In this document: in pieces, positions 7,352 to 16,690 of the stretch
How positions within the stretch are numbered: the first letter of the stretch is position 1
How the letters are laid out: every line of letters begins with the position of its first letter
DNA from: an uncultured Anaerolineae bacterium
Lineage (GTDB): Bacteria > Chloroflexota > Anaerolineae > Aggregatilineales > Phototrophicaceae
Direction: 5' to 3'
DNA: 64,000 nucleotides
Assembly (NCBI GenBank): GCA_937922795.1
Contig: CALAJK010000026.1
Coordinates: forward strand, 44,227-108,226
Notes under the pieces: model-generated
Seen by the model: the letters and a program-made list of their open reading frames with translations, nothing else
Databases searched by the model: none
Told to the model about the DNA's origin: nothing
Made by a program: the position numbers and the translations under genes

Positions 7352-8365
7352 TTGACTTCCCTGGTCCTCACGCTCACCGAAACTCTGCGCTATCGCGGCG
7401 CCATCGGCCAATGGGCCTGGGTGCTGCACCGCATCAGCGGCATCGGCGTGGTGCTGTTCGTCACGCTGCACATCATTGATACGTCATGGGCGGTGTTCTA
7501 TCCCGATCTATACGTCAAAGCCATCGCCGTCTACCAGACGCCGCTGTTCACCATCGGCGAATTCATCCTGGTCGCCTGCGTGGTGTACCATGCCATCAAC
7601 GGCGTGCGCATCGGCATCCTGGATAACAACCCGCGCTGGTGGCGGTACCAGCAGCGCGCGGCCTGGATCGTGCTGGCGATCACCGCCGTCATCCTGGTGC
7701 CGGTGTTCATCTTGATGTTCGGCCACGTAGTGAACTTCTATAACGACCCCGAACGCCAGATTCTGCCGCTGGCCTTCGTGATCGAGTCTCAGCTTCCGTT
7801 CGCGGTGGGCATCGTGCTGGCGTTCGTGGCCGGCATTCTGGTGTCCGGCATTCACGGCGTGATCGCCCCCGCCAGCGCCCAACCGGCGGGCGGCCGCCCG
7901 CACGGCAGCCGGCTGGAGCGCTTCTGGTGGTCGTACATGCGCCTCAGCGGCCTGCTGATCGTGCCGCTGGTGTTCGGCCACCTGGCGATGATGCACGTCA
8001 TCCAGGGCGTGTTCGACATCACCGCCCGCGATTACGTCACCGTGGGCACGACGCTGGTCAACCAGTCGGGGACGGCGGTCGAGTTCGTGGCTAACCGCTG
8101 GAATCTGCTGATCGGCGGCGTGGCCGTCTGGCGGCTGTATGACTTCGCGCTGCTGGCGCTGGTGGTCATCCACGGCTTCAACGGGCTGCGCTACGTGCTG
8201 ACCGACTACACCGCCCAGAACGCGCTGCTGCGCCGCGGCATGATGTACACCTGCGTGTTGGGCGCGGTGGTGCTGCTGGTGGTCGGCTCGCTGGCGCTGA
8301 TCGGCACAATTGACCAGACCGCCATCGAGATGGCGCAGGAGGCCATGGCCAAACTGCATCCCTAA
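7352..8365 (+). CDS. sdhC: Succinate dehydrogenase membrane anchor, fused SdhC-SdhD
   Basis: Membrane cytochrome b anchor of complex II, 337 aa from the chosen start. Two homologous halves are visible. The SdhC-like half (1-190) has HRISGIGVVLFVTLHIID, a second TM and VYHAINGVRIGILD. The SdhD-like half (205-337) has MRLSGLLIVPLVFGHLAMMHVI, later VIHGFNGLRYVLTDY and a last TM. Each half has three membrane segments and His residues suited to bind haem. SdhC and SdhD are normally separate proteins of about 110-130 aa, so this is a fusion. The ORF-track start is a TTG at 7334, before the Shine-Dalgarno; AGGAGG (7338-7343) positions the TTG at 7352. First gene of sdhCD-sdhA-sdhB. Confidence 0.88.
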   Translation: MTSLVLTLTETLRYRGAIGQWAWVLHRISGIGVVLFVTLHIIDTSWAVFYPDLYVKAIAVYQTPLFTIGEFILVACVVYHAINGVRIGILDNNPRWWRYQQRAAWIVLAITAVILVPVFILMFGHVVNFYNDPERQILPLAFVIESQLPFAVGIVLAFVAGILVSGIHGVIAPASAQPAGGRPHGSRLERFWWSYMRLSGLLIVPLVFGHLAMMHVIQGVFDITARDYVTVGTTLVNQSGTAVEFVANRWNLLIGGVAVWRLYDFALLALVVIHGFNGLRYVLTDYTAQNALLRRGMMYTCVLGAVVLLVVGSLALIGTIDQTAIEMAQEAMAKLHP

Positions 8366-8446
8366 TCGTCCTGAGTTGCGCGCGCTCAGCGCCGGCTGCC
8401 GGCCGTCAGCGCGTTACCTAGCCCAATCTGAGGAGACTGTATCGTT

Positions 8447-10270
8447 ATGCAGACGCACCAATTTGATGCCATTATCGTCGGAGCCGGTGGTGCAGGGTTG
8501 ATGGCGGCGCTGTACGCCAGCAAGGGCGGCGCCAACGTGGCCGTCGTGAGCAAGCTCTACCCCACCCGCAGCCATACGGGGACGGCGCAGGGCGGCATCG
8601 GCGCCGCGCTGGGCAACCACGAGGAAGACAGCCCGCTGTGGCACGCCTACGACACCGTCAAGGGTGGCGACTATCTGGCCGACCAGAATGCGGCCAAAGT
8701 GCTGGCGGAAGAGGCCATCGACGCGGTGATCGAGCTGGAGCACATGGGGCTGCCGTTCGACCGCACGCCGGAAGGGCGCATCAGCCAGCGGCGTTTTGGC
8801 GGCCATACCAGCAACTTCGGCGAGAAGCCGGTGCGCCGCGCCTGCCATGCGGCTGACCGCACCGGCCACATGATCCTGCAGACGCTCTACCAGCAGTGCA
8901 TCAAGCATGAAGTTAAGTTCTTCGACGAGTTTCATGTGGTAGATCTGCTGGTGAATAACGGCGCCGCCTGCGGCGTGGTGGCGGTGCAGTTGGGCACGGG
9001 CGAGCTGCACGTGTTCCACGGCAAGGCCGTCCTGTTCGCCACCGGCGGCTGGGGCAAGGTCTGGCAGGTGACCAGCAACGCCCACAGCCTGACCGGCGAC
9101 GGCGCGGCCATCGCTTTCCGGCGCGGCATCCCCATGCAGGACATGGAGTTCTTCCAGTTCCACCCCACTGGCATCTACAAGATGGGCATCCTCATCACCG
9201 AGGGCGTGCGCGGCGAAGGCGGCGTACTCATCAACCGCCACGGCGAACGCTTCATGGAGAAGTACGCGCCGCGCATCAAAGACCTGGCCAGCCGCGACGT
9301 GATCAGCCGCTCCATCTACCTGGAAATCCGCGATGGCAACGGCATCGGCGGCAAGGACTACGTCTACCTGGATGTTCGCCCGGAGACGGTCAACCGCTAT
9401 CTGGCCGAGGCCGGCGAGTCCCGCCGCGTCACGGCGGCGGACATCGAAAAGAAGCTGCCGGACATCCTGGACTTCTGCCGGGTCTACCTGGGCATTGACC
9501 CGGTCAAAGAGCCGATGCCCATCCAGCCGACCGCCCACTACGCCATGGGCGGCATCCCGACCAATGTGGACGCCGAAGTGGTCATTGACGAGAACTGGAC
9601 GGTCATGCCCGGCCTGTACGCCGCTGGCGAGTGCGCCTGCGTGAGCTGCCACGGTGCTAACCGCCTGGGCACGAATTCGCTGGTCGATCTGGTGGTGTTC
9701 GGGCGGCGCGGCGGCATGGCCATCGCTGAGTTCGTCAAGCACGCTGATTTCGTGCCGCTGCCGGCCAACCCAGCCGCCGAGGCCGAGGCCGCCCTCAAGC
9801 GCATCCGCCAGAGCAAGGGCAAGACTCGGCCGTACGAGCTGCGCCAGCAGATGCAGAAGGTGATGATGGACTATGTGGGCGTGTTCCGCGAGGCCAGCGG
9901 CATCAACACCGCCATCGCCGCCGTCAACGAGCTGCGCCACCGCTACCACACTGACCTGGTGATCGACGACGCCGGCCACAAGTTCAACACCGATCTGATG
10001 GAAGCCTGGGAGCTGGGCTGCCTGCTCGATCTGGCGCTGATCACGGCCTACAGCGCCGCCGCCCGCACCGAGAGTCGGGGCGCTCACAGCCGCGAGGACT
10101 ACCAGCAGCGGGATGACGCCAACTGGCTGGTGCACACGCTGGCGTTCCCCAAAGATTTCACCATCAGCAGCACTGGGGAACTGCACGTTGACCTGAACTT
10201 CAACAAGAAAGTGGATCTGTCGCTGGCCGAAGTGGACCCGCGCTTCGCCCCCAAGGAGCGCGTGTACTAG
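8447..10270 (+). CDS. sdhA: Succinate dehydrogenase flavoprotein subunit
   Basis: Catalytic subunit that oxidises succinate to fumarate in the TCA cycle. The Rossmann FAD motif is [11 protein letters not shown] near residue 12. The covalent-FAD site is [12 protein letters not shown] with His43. The substrate-binding and capping regions include [10 protein letters not shown] and the late motif [21 protein letters not shown]. The end ([37 protein letters not shown]) is typical of the helical C-terminal domain. At 607 aa the length is normal. GAGGAGA lies upstream of the ATG. Electrons pass to SdhB, encoded next. Confidence 0.97.
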   Translation: MQTHQFDAIIVGAGGAGLMAALYASKGGANVAVVSKLYPTRSHTGTAQGGIGAALGNHEEDSPLWHAYDTVKGGDYLADQNAAKVLAEEAIDAVIELEHMGLPFDRTPEGRISQRRFGGHTSNFGEKPVRRACHAADRTGHMILQTLYQQCIKHEVKFFDEFHVVDLLVNNGAACGVVAVQLGTGELHVFHGKAVLFATGGWGKVWQVTSNAHSLTGDGAAIAFRRGIPMQDMEFFQFHPTGIYKMGILITEGVRGEGGVLINRHGERFMEKYAPRIKDLASRDVISRSIYLEIRDGNGIGGKDYVYLDVRPETVNRYLAEAGESRRVTAADIEKKLPDILDFCRVYLGIDPVKEPMPIQPTAHYAMGGIPTNVDAEVVIDENWTVMPGLYAAGECACVSCHGANRLGTNSLVDLVVFGRRGGMAIAEFVKHADFVPLPANPAAEAEAALKRIRQSKGKTRPYELRQQMQKVMMDYVGVFREASGINTAIAAVNELRHRYHTDLVIDDAGHKFNTDLMEAWELGCLLDLALITAYSAAARTESRGAHSREDYQQRDDANWLVHTLAFPKDFTISSTGELHVDLNFNKKVDLSLAEVDPRFAPKERVY

Positions 10271-10315
10271 TGATGCGCGGGGCGCTGATCGCAGCGCCTG
10301 CATTGGAGATGAGAC

Positions 10316-11065
<750 letters not shown>

Positions 11066-11104
11066 AGCCCGTCCTGGCGCAGCCGCAAACGTTTGCTGCT
11101 ATGT

Positions 11105-11129
11105 GGGGCGCTCCACGCCGGAGCGCCCC
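11105..11129 (+). terminator. Hairpin after the sdh operon
   Basis: GGGGCGCTCC-ACGCC-GGAGCGCCCC is a perfect 10-bp stem 40 nt after sdhB. No T run follows, so it could be a 3' end stabiliser or a non-canonical terminator. Confidence 0.5.
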
Positions 11130-11245
11130 GATTGCTGCTCCAGGCACAAAGCTCGCCCCCGCGCCGCTTGCTGGCTTCTAAGGCTGGTCTAACGCGGGGG
11201 TGCTATGCTCATCGCAGCGAACCGACATGAGCAGGAGACCGCAGC

Positions 11246-11467
11246 GTGGCTGTCTGGAGAGATGATGAGGGGGATTGGGGTTACGGCCTCGGCGCTGTGC
11301 CCCTGCAGGACGACGTCCCTGAGCCTTACTGGACGCTGCGGCGGGTGATCTTTCTGGCGCTGGTGCTGCTGACGCTCATCGCCTTCCTAGTCTACACGCT
11401 GTGGTTTTTGTTCGAGCCCGCCGCGCCGCCGCCGACCCCCACGCTGCCGCCGCTGCGCATCGTTTAG
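11246..11467 (+). CDS. Small single-pass membrane protein
   Basis: A 73-aa protein of unknown function. An acidic N-terminal segment (WRDDEGDWGYG) is followed by one strong transmembrane helix (VIFLALVLLTLIAFLVYTLWFLF, about 34-57) and a short Pro/Thr-rich tail (PPPTPTLPP). The Pro-Thr tail resembles linkers in other envelope proteins of this window. The start is GTG at 11246, behind AGGAGA. It sits between sdhB and a GNAT gene on the same strand; no functional link is evident. Confidence 0.65.
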   Translation: MAVWRDDEGDWGYGLGAVPLQDDVPEPYWTLRRVIFLALVLLTLIAFLVYTLWFLFEPAAPPPTPTLPPLRIV

Positions 11468-11487
11468 CCAGCCGCTGGAGCTGGCGG

Positions 11488-11493
11488 TATAAT
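11488..11493 (+). promoter_or_regulatory. -10 element for the GNAT gene
   Basis: A perfect TATAAT in GGCGGTATAATCGC lies about 35 nt before the GNAT start codon. The -35 region (TAGCCA) is poor. Confidence 0.35.
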
Positions 11494-11528
11494 CGCGTTG
11501 GCGCTATCATTCGCGGCTGGAGTGCCTT

Positions 11529-12053
11529 ATGTCTAATGAGCCGAGCGCGATCACCATCCGGCGGGCTGAGCCGGGCGACGGCGAAGCCCTGCAGCGCCTC
11601 TTCGCCGCTCCTAGGGTCATTTGGGGGACGATTCAGCTTCCGTACCCGTCGGTCGAGATGTGGCGCAAGCGCCTGGCCGAGCCGCCGGAAGACCTGTTCC
11701 ATCTGGTCGCGTGCGCTGGGCAGGAGGTGGTCGGCCAGCTCGGCTTGCACACCTTCCCCCAGTCGCCGCGGCGGCGTCATGTCGGCGTCGTCGGCATGGC
11801 CGTGCGCGACGACTGGCAGGGCAGGGGCGTGGGCACAGCGCTCATGCGCGCGGCCATTGACCTGGCCGACAACTGGCTGAACCTGCGGCGGCTGGAACTG
11901 GAGGTGTATACCGATAACGAGCCGGCCATCCGGCTGTACCAGAAGTGCGGTTTCACCATCGAGGGCACGCTGGCGCAGTACGCATTTCGGGGCGGCCAGT
12001 ACGTGGATACGTACATAATGGCCCGCCTGTGGCCGCCGTCCGGCGACCGCTGA
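11529..12053 (+). CDS. GNAT family N-acetyltransferase
   Basis: A 174-aa acetyl-CoA-dependent acetyltransferase with one GNAT domain. Motif A, which binds the CoA pyrophosphate, is VRDDWQGRGVGTALMRAAID. Motif B follows as LELEVYTDNEPAIRLYQKCGFTIEGTL, then YAFRGGQYVDTYIMARL. The closest pattern known to me is the YhhY/RimJ-RimL-like group that acetylates amino acids, amines or protein N-termini. The substrate is not predictable. It converges with the glycosidase-like gene; only 9 nt separate the stop codons. Confidence 0.88.
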   Translation: MSNEPSAITIRRAEPGDGEALQRLFAAPRVIWGTIQLPYPSVEMWRKRLAEPPEDLFHLVACAGQEVVGQLGLHTFPQSPRRRHVGVVGMAVRDDWQGRGVGTALMRAAIDLADNWLNLRRLELEVYTDNEPAIRLYQKCGFTIEGTLAQYAFRGGQYVDTYIMARLWPPSGDR

Positions 12054-12062
12054 CAGCCCGCC

Positions 12063-13487
12063 TCAGCCGAAGCGCCGATTGCTGCGCACGCGGGCGGCCA
12101 GCAGGTCGCTGACGTACTGCAAGTCGCCGTTGGCCAGCACCAGGTCGAACAGCACGTTCGGCCAGCGCCGCTGAATCTGGTCGGTCAGGATGTGGGCGCT
12201 TTCCGGCGGGGTGATGGCCGTCACCGCCAGGCTCTGGCTGTAGGGGATGTGCTCGATGAAGTCCCAGCGGGTGGTGACGATCGGCCGGAAAAGGTTCCAA
12301 TAGGCGCGGGCGGTGTCGAAGAACCAGCGCGTGTCCAGCCCTGGCCCCAGCACGACCGCGTGATGCGTCGGCTCGCCGTGCACCGGCCCCGGCCCGCGCC
12401 CAGCTAGGTTCACGCCCGGCGGGTAAGCACCGTAGGCCAACTGCGGCGTCTGGGTCATCCGCCCCACCGCCGGAAGCTGGTGGTTGAAGTACTCATCCTC
12501 TTTCCACAGACACACGCCGAACAACCAGGTCGGGCCGGTCGTAGCGATCCAGTTGAACATGCCTACCGTCGCCTCGCCGTGGCTGGTGCGGGTGTAGGGC
12601 GGGTAATGCGGGTCGGGCTGATGTGCTTCGTGGATAGGCAGCGGGTAGATGCCGCCTTCCGTGCCCAACGCCGGCAGCGGGTCAATATCGAACCACTGCT
12701 TCATCCGCTGATTGAAGGCGTAGCCCATGGCCGTCAGCCCGTTGGGGTCGCCGTTGGGGGCCGCGGGCGTCGGGAATACATCCCGCCCAGGGTGCACTGC
12801 CTGGGCGATCGGGTCGAACGGGTACTCGAAGTGCCAGCCGCCCTCGTCGCCTCGCTGAAGCTCCGGCGGGCGCGGCACGCTGGGCTGGCCGGGCATCTCT
12901 TGGTAGAAGTGGTTGAGCGTGTAGGGATGCACTGACGCCCACAGGCCGCGCTGGGCGATGGCGCGAAAGCGCTCGCGGTGGTTGTCGCGCAGGTAGCTCA
13001 GCAGCGCGTCCAGCCACAGCACGGCCGTGTCGGTCTCGGCCAGCGCCGGGAAGCCGGGATAGGCGTTCAGCCCGATGATGATCTCGGCGAAGTGCAGCCA
13101 GTTTTCGCACAGCGGGCGGATGACCTCGTCAATGTTGCGGTAGTCCACCCGCGCCCGCTGCTCGCCCGGCCATTCGGGGTCGGGCAGGTTCGGCTCGTTG
13201 TAGAACTCGAACCACAGCGCCCCGGCGGCGCGGTAGCGTTCCCAGAGCTGGCGCACGCCTTCGTCGACTGGCTCGGCGCCCGGCGCGGCGCGGTACACGC
13301 GGATGACCGGCGTGATGCCGCTGGCCAGCAGGCGCGGGCAGTCGGGAATGAATTCGCCGCCGCCGCACACCAGCTTCAGCCAGCCGAGCTGCATCGGCGT
13401 GTAGTATTCGTAGCGCAGGGGCTTATAAGCCCCCTCGTTGTGCAGGCCGCGCGGGTTGCGCGACCACTGATACTCGGTGAGTCTCAC
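12063..13487 (-). CDS. Glycosidase-like (clan GH-A barrel) protein with shared C-terminal domain
   Basis: A 474-aa protein and paralogue of the next gene upstream. The N-terminal part (1 to about 370) looks like a TIM-barrel glycoside hydrolase: FEFYNEPNLP resembles the Asn-Glu acid/base motif of clan GH-A, and LGTEGGIYP could hold the nucleophile Glu. The last 100 residues (HHAVVLGPGLDTRWFFDTARAYWNLFRPIV...) form a domain shared with both upstream genes. There is no signal peptide, so it is likely cytoplasmic. GTG start at 13487 behind GGAGG. The fold is inferred from short motifs only; the sugar substrate, and whether it is an enzyme, are unknown. Confidence 0.6.
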   Translation of the reverse strand: MRLTEYQWSRNPRGLHNEGAYKPLRYEYYTPMQLGWLKLVCGGGEFIPDCPRLLASGITPVIRVYRAAPGAEPVDEGVRQLWERYRAAGALWFEFYNEPNLPDPEWPGEQRARVDYRNIDEVIRPLCENWLHFAEIIIGLNAYPGFPALAETDTAVLWLDALLSYLRDNHRERFRAIAQRGLWASVHPYTLNHFYQEMPGQPSVPRPPELQRGDEGGWHFEYPFDPIAQAVHPGRDVFPTPAAPNGDPNGLTAMGYAFNQRMKQWFDIDPLPALGTEGGIYPLPIHEAHQPDPHYPPYTRTSHGEATVGMFNWIATTGPTWLFGVCLWKEDEYFNHQLPAVGRMTQTPQLAYGAYPPGVNLAGRGPGPVHGEPTHHAVVLGPGLDTRWFFDTARAYWNLFRPIVTTRWDFIEHIPYSQSLAVTAITPPESAHILTDQIQRRWPNVLFDLVLANGDLQYVSDLLAARVRSNRRFG

Positions 13488-13517
13488 GCGGCCTCCTTCC
13501 GGCGGGCTGACCTGACC

Positions 13518-14981
13518 TCAGCCAAAGCGGCGGTTGCTGCGCACGCGGGCGTTCAGGACGTCGGCGACCTGGCCGGGGCTGTCCACGGCCAGGATCAGAT
13601 CGAACAGGACATTGGGGTATTTCTGCTGGATGGACTGGCGCAGCGCGTCGGCCATATCGGGCGGGGCGATGACGGTCACCGCCAGGCTGCGGCTGGGCGG
13701 GATGTGCTCGATGAAATTCCAGGCGGTGGTCACCATCGGCCGGAACTGGTTCCAGTAGGCGCGGGCGGTGTCGAAGAACCAGCGCGTATCCAGCCCCGGC
13801 GCCAGCACGATGGCATGGAAGCTCGGCTCGCCCTGCAGCGGCCCCGGCCCGGTCATCGGGCCGAAGTACTGGCCGCCGCCGAACACGTCCAGCGGCGGTA
13901 CGCTGCACAGGATCGGCGGCGTCTCCTGCAGGCGGGCGATGGCGCGCACCGGCCCGGTCTTGTAGTATTCGTCCTCTTTCCACAGGCACACGCCGAAGAA
14001 CCAGGGCGGCGCTTGGCGGGCGATCCACTCGAACATGGCCACCGTGCCCTCGGCCTGGCTGTAGCTGGTGTAGGGCGGGTAGCGGTTGTCCTGCTGGTAG
14101 AATGGCACGTCGGCGTCGTCGAACGGGAAGATGCCGCCTTCCGTGCCCAGCACCGGCACGGCCTGCGTCCCCCAGATCTGCTGGCAGCGCTCGTTGAACA
14201 TGCGCCCCATGGCTGTCAGTCCAACCGGGTCGCCGTTGGGCGTCAGCGGCGTGCCGCCGAACACAGTGCGGCCGGGGTCGCGGAACTGGCAGATCGGGTC
14301 GTAGGGGTATTCAAAGTGCCAGCCGGGTTCGCGGGCGTTCTGAGCTTCGGGTGGGCGGGCGCTCAGCGGGCCGCCGCCCGGCATCTGCTGGTAGTAATGG
14401 TTGAGGATGTATGGGTGGGTGGCGACGTACAGCCCGTTGGCCAGCAGATTGCGGAAGCGGTTGTAATGCGCGCGCGCTAGATAGTTCAAGAAGGCGTCCA
14501 TCCAGCGCACCGCCGCCGAGTCGGGGGCGTCGCTCTCCGCCAGCGCCGGGAAGCCGGGGTACGCCCCCTGGCTGACGACGAACTCAGCCCAAGCCAGCCA
14601 GTTGTCCATCAGCGGGCGGATGATGCCGTCGTAGTTGCGCCAGTCGATCCAGGTGCCGGGCGGCCACTCGATGGGCAGGTTGGGCTCGTTGTAGAACTCG
14701 AACCACTTCACGCCAGCGCGGATGTAGGCCAGCGTGCGGTCGCGGATGTCCTGGGTGAACGGATACGCGCCCGGCCGTTCGACGTAGTGGCGCACCACCG
14801 GCGTGATGCCCAACGACAGGAACGTCTGGGCATCGTCCACGTATTCGTACTGGGCTTCGACCAGCTTCACCCAACCGAAGCGCGGCGCTGTCCAGCGGGC
14901 GAAATCCAGCGGGGTGACCAGCACTTGGCGCACATGCAGGCCGCGCGGGTTGCGCGACCACTGGTATTCATCCAGACGCAT
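13518..14981 (-). CDS. Glycosidase-like (clan GH-A barrel) protein, paralogue
   Basis: About 487 aa from the chosen start (MRLDEYQWSRNPRGLH), closely similar to its downstream neighbour (MRLTEYQWSRNPRGLH). Barrel motifs are KWFEFYNEPNLPIEWPPG and VLGTEGGIFPF, with VCLWKEDEY conserved in both. The C-terminal domain (FHAIVLAPGLDTRWFFDTARAYWNQFRPMV... to RVRSNRRFG) is the shared module. I rejected the ORF-track start at 15065 because it overlaps the upstream gene by 77 nt; the ATG at 14981 lies 8 nt after that gene's stop. Tandem duplication is the likely origin. No secretion signal. Substrate unknown. Confidence 0.62.
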   Translation of the reverse strand: MRLDEYQWSRNPRGLHVRQVLVTPLDFARWTAPRFGWVKLVEAQYEYVDDAQTFLSLGITPVVRHYVERPGAYPFTQDIRDRTLAYIRAGVKWFEFYNEPNLPIEWPPGTWIDWRNYDGIIRPLMDNWLAWAEFVVSQGAYPGFPALAESDAPDSAAVRWMDAFLNYLARAHYNRFRNLLANGLYVATHPYILNHYYQQMPGGGPLSARPPEAQNAREPGWHFEYPYDPICQFRDPGRTVFGGTPLTPNGDPVGLTAMGRMFNERCQQIWGTQAVPVLGTEGGIFPFDDADVPFYQQDNRYPPYTSYSQAEGTVAMFEWIARQAPPWFFGVCLWKEDEYYKTGPVRAIARLQETPPILCSVPPLDVFGGGQYFGPMTGPGPLQGEPSFHAIVLAPGLDTRWFFDTARAYWNQFRPMVTTAWNFIEHIPPSRSLAVTVIAPPDMADALRQSIQQKYPNVLFDLILAVDSPGQVADVLNARVRSNRRFG

Positions 14982-14988
14982 GACGGTT

Positions 14989-15519
14989 TCAATCCCCGCC
15001 GCCGGTGATCGGTCCGGGGGTGGGATAGAGCGGTTGCTGCGGCGTCGGCGGGACGGCCGGGTCAAACGGCGCGGGCGGCGTGGCCGTCACGAAGCCGGCC
15101 GGGGCGCGGGTGGGCGCCGGCCCGCCGATGATCAGCGGCCCCGGCGTCGGGCTGATCGGCGTCGGCGGCAGGGGCGAGGGGATCAGCGGCACGCCGAACG
15201 GCTGGTTGAGCTGCGCGCGGGCGTTGAGCATCGCTTTCATGTCGTCGAACAGATCCTGAACGACAGGGTCGAACAGCGCCTGCGGCGCGACCTGCGCCAT
15301 GGCGACGCCCCACTGCGGGATGGTGTCGCGCCGGGCGACCACGGTGACGATCACCGCATAGTTGGGGGCCAGCAGCCGCACCAGTTCCAAGTCGCTGGCG
15401 ACGATCGGCCGGAAGCGTTCCCAGTACTGGCGGGCGGCGTCGAACAGCCATTCCGCACCCAGGTTGGGCGCGATGATCAAGAAATGATAGTTGGGTAGGG
15501 TATCCGGCGATGGTGGCAT
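14989..15519 (-). CDS. Stand-alone copy of the shared domain with Pro-rich tail
   Basis: About 176 aa. The first 105 residues (YHFLIIAPNLGAEWLFDAARQYWERFRPIVAS... to ARAQLNQPFG) are homologous to the C-terminal domains of the two following genes. A low-complexity Pro/Thr tail follows (PSPLPPTPISPTPGP...). It has no barrel. A TATAAT with a -35 at 17 bp predicts a transcript starting almost at the ATG at 15519, so I chose that start; an alternative ATG at 15528 lies inside the -10. It is first in a three-gene operon. I do not recognise the domain; binding to the same ligand or forming a scaffold for the barrels are guesses. Confidence 0.58.
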   Translation of the reverse strand: MPPSPDTLPNYHFLIIAPNLGAEWLFDAARQYWERFRPIVASDLELVRLLAPNYAVIVTVVARRDTIPQWGVAMAQVAPQALFDPVVQDLFDDMKAMLNARAQLNQPFGVPLIPSPLPPTPISPTPGPLIIGGPAPTRAPAGFVTATPPAPFDPAVPPTPQQPLYPTPGPITGGGD

Positions 15520-15526
15520 AGCCGTC

Positions 15527-15555
15527 ATTATAGTGGACTCTGGCGCAGTTGAAAA
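15527..15555 (-). promoter_or_regulatory. Promoter of the three-gene shared-domain operon
   Basis: On the minus strand TTTTCA (15550-15555), a 17-bp spacer and a perfect TATAAT (15527-15532). The predicted start site, near 15520, is within about 1 nt of the ATG at 15519, so the mRNA would be leaderless. No Shine-Dalgarno is visible. Confidence 0.6.
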
Positions 15556-15619
15556 CCGCCGCTTCCTGGGCGACAATCAGCGCCTGCGCCTCGCATCACC
15601 GCGGGAAGGGGGATAGCTC

Positions 15620-16432
15620 ATGCCCGGTCAATGGTTGGTCTTGCTGCTGGTGGGGCTGATCGCCGGCGTCGCGTCGGGCATGTTCGGCATCGGCGGCGGC
15701 GTGGTGATCGTGCCGCTGTTGGTCATCTTGGGGTTCGGGCTGCTGCCGGCCATCGGCACATCGCTGGGCGCGCTGCTGATGCCGGTGGGCATCTTCGCCG
15801 TCATCGAGTACTACCGCGCCGGCAAGGTCAAGTTTGGCATCGCCGCCCCGATCGCTGCCGGCTTGGTGGGCGGCATCCTGGTCGGCGCTGAGATCGCCCA
15901 GAGCCTGCCGCAGAGCACCCTTCAGCGGTTGTACGGCGCGTTCTTGCTGTGGATCGGCTGGCGCTTCGCCGAGCCGCGCAAGCTGTGGGTGCGCTGGCGT
16001 TCTCATCAGCCAGCGCCGCGCCCGCCGGAGGAGACGCAGGTGACGACCGCCTGGGGCTGGCTGCTGCTGTTAGGGCTGGGCGCGGGCGTGTTGGCCGGCA
16101 TGTTCGGCATCGGCGGCGGCGCGATCATCGTGCCGGCGCTGGTCGGGCTGCTGAAGTTCGATCAGAAGCTGGCCAACGGCACGTCATTAGCCGCGCTGCT
16201 GCTGCCCGTCGGCCTGGGCGGAGTCATCACGTACTACCGGGAAGGTTATCTCGATCCGGCGGCGGCGGTGGTGGTGGCAGTCGGGCTGGCGGTGGGCGCG
16301 CTGGGCGGGGCGCGGCTGGCGCTGGGGCTGCCGTCGTACCGCGTCAAGCAGTTCTACGGTTTCTTCCTGATCGCGCTCAGCCTGCGCTTCTTGTTCTTCG
16401 ATTGGCTGGTGGCGCTGCTCGGCCGGGGCTGA
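15620..16432 (+). CDS. TauE/SafE family sulfite/organosulfonate exporter
   Basis: An integral membrane protein of 270 aa with the duplicated TauE/SafE (DUF81) architecture. The two halves begin with near-identical signatures, GVASGMFGIGGGVVIVPLL and GVLAGMFGIGGGAIIVPAL, each followed by GTSL.ALL.PVG. About eight membrane helices with a cytoplasmic linker (HQPAPRPPEETQ) near residue 130. Family members export sulfite, sulfoacetate or related anions; the substrate here is not set by context. AAGGGGG precedes the ATG and a good terminator follows. Confidence 0.9.
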   Translation: MPGQWLVLLLVGLIAGVASGMFGIGGGVVIVPLLVILGFGLLPAIGTSLGALLMPVGIFAVIEYYRAGKVKFGIAAPIAAGLVGGILVGAEIAQSLPQSTLQRLYGAFLLWIGWRFAEPRKLWVRWRSHQPAPRPPEETQVTTAWGWLLLLGLGAGVLAGMFGIGGGAIIVPALVGLLKFDQKLANGTSLAALLLPVGLGGVITYYREGYLDPAAAVVVAVGLAVGALGGARLALGLPSYRVKQFYGFFLIALSLRFLFFDWLVALLGRG

Positions 16433-16465
16433 ACGCCAGCTTTTCCGCCGGCGCCCTGGCGTTTT
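16432..16465 (+). terminator. Terminator after the TauE/SafE gene
   Basis: AACGCCAG (16432-16439) pairs with CTGGCGTT (16456-16463), followed by a short T run. It begins at the stop codon of the exporter gene. Confidence 0.7.
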
Positions 16466-16570
16466 GAGCGCCGCCGCTGCGCAGATGCCCTGCGGGGCGC
16501 ATCTATCGGCGTGCCCAGCGGGGCGTGCATATGTCGCGGGTAAAGGCGTCGGTCTGCCCCGGCAAAATCG

Positions 16571-16642
16571 TATGGAGAGGGAGGTTTAAGAACCTTGCTG
16601 CGCCCCTCGCCTTCCGGGAAAGAGTCGTCTGCAGTCTCTTCG
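16571..16642. repeat. Dispersed intergenic repeat, copy A
   Basis: GGAGAGGGAGGTTTAAGAACC, then a C-rich CGCCCC.TCGCC segment, and ending GCAGTCTCTTC. The same blocks in the same order occur at 40845-40935, with gaps. It is non-coding and lies between convergent genes. Confidence 0.45.
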
Positions 16643-16644
16643 AC

Positions 16645-16679
16645 CGGCGGGGACGGCTAGACCAGCGCCGCCCCCGCCG
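16645..16679. terminator. GC-rich hairpin between convergent genes
   Basis: CGGCGGGGACGGC (16645-16657) pairs with GCCGCCCCCGCCG (16667-16679), one mismatch. It lies just past the stop codon of the minus-strand acyl-CoA synthetase gene. No T run, so its terminator function is uncertain. Confidence 0.4.
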
Positions 16680-16690
16680 TCTGAATGAGC

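Noticed and set aside
12978-14480. 500-aa plus-strand ORF
   Set aside because: Antisense to the two glycosidase-like paralogues; the repeated pattern arises from their duplication.
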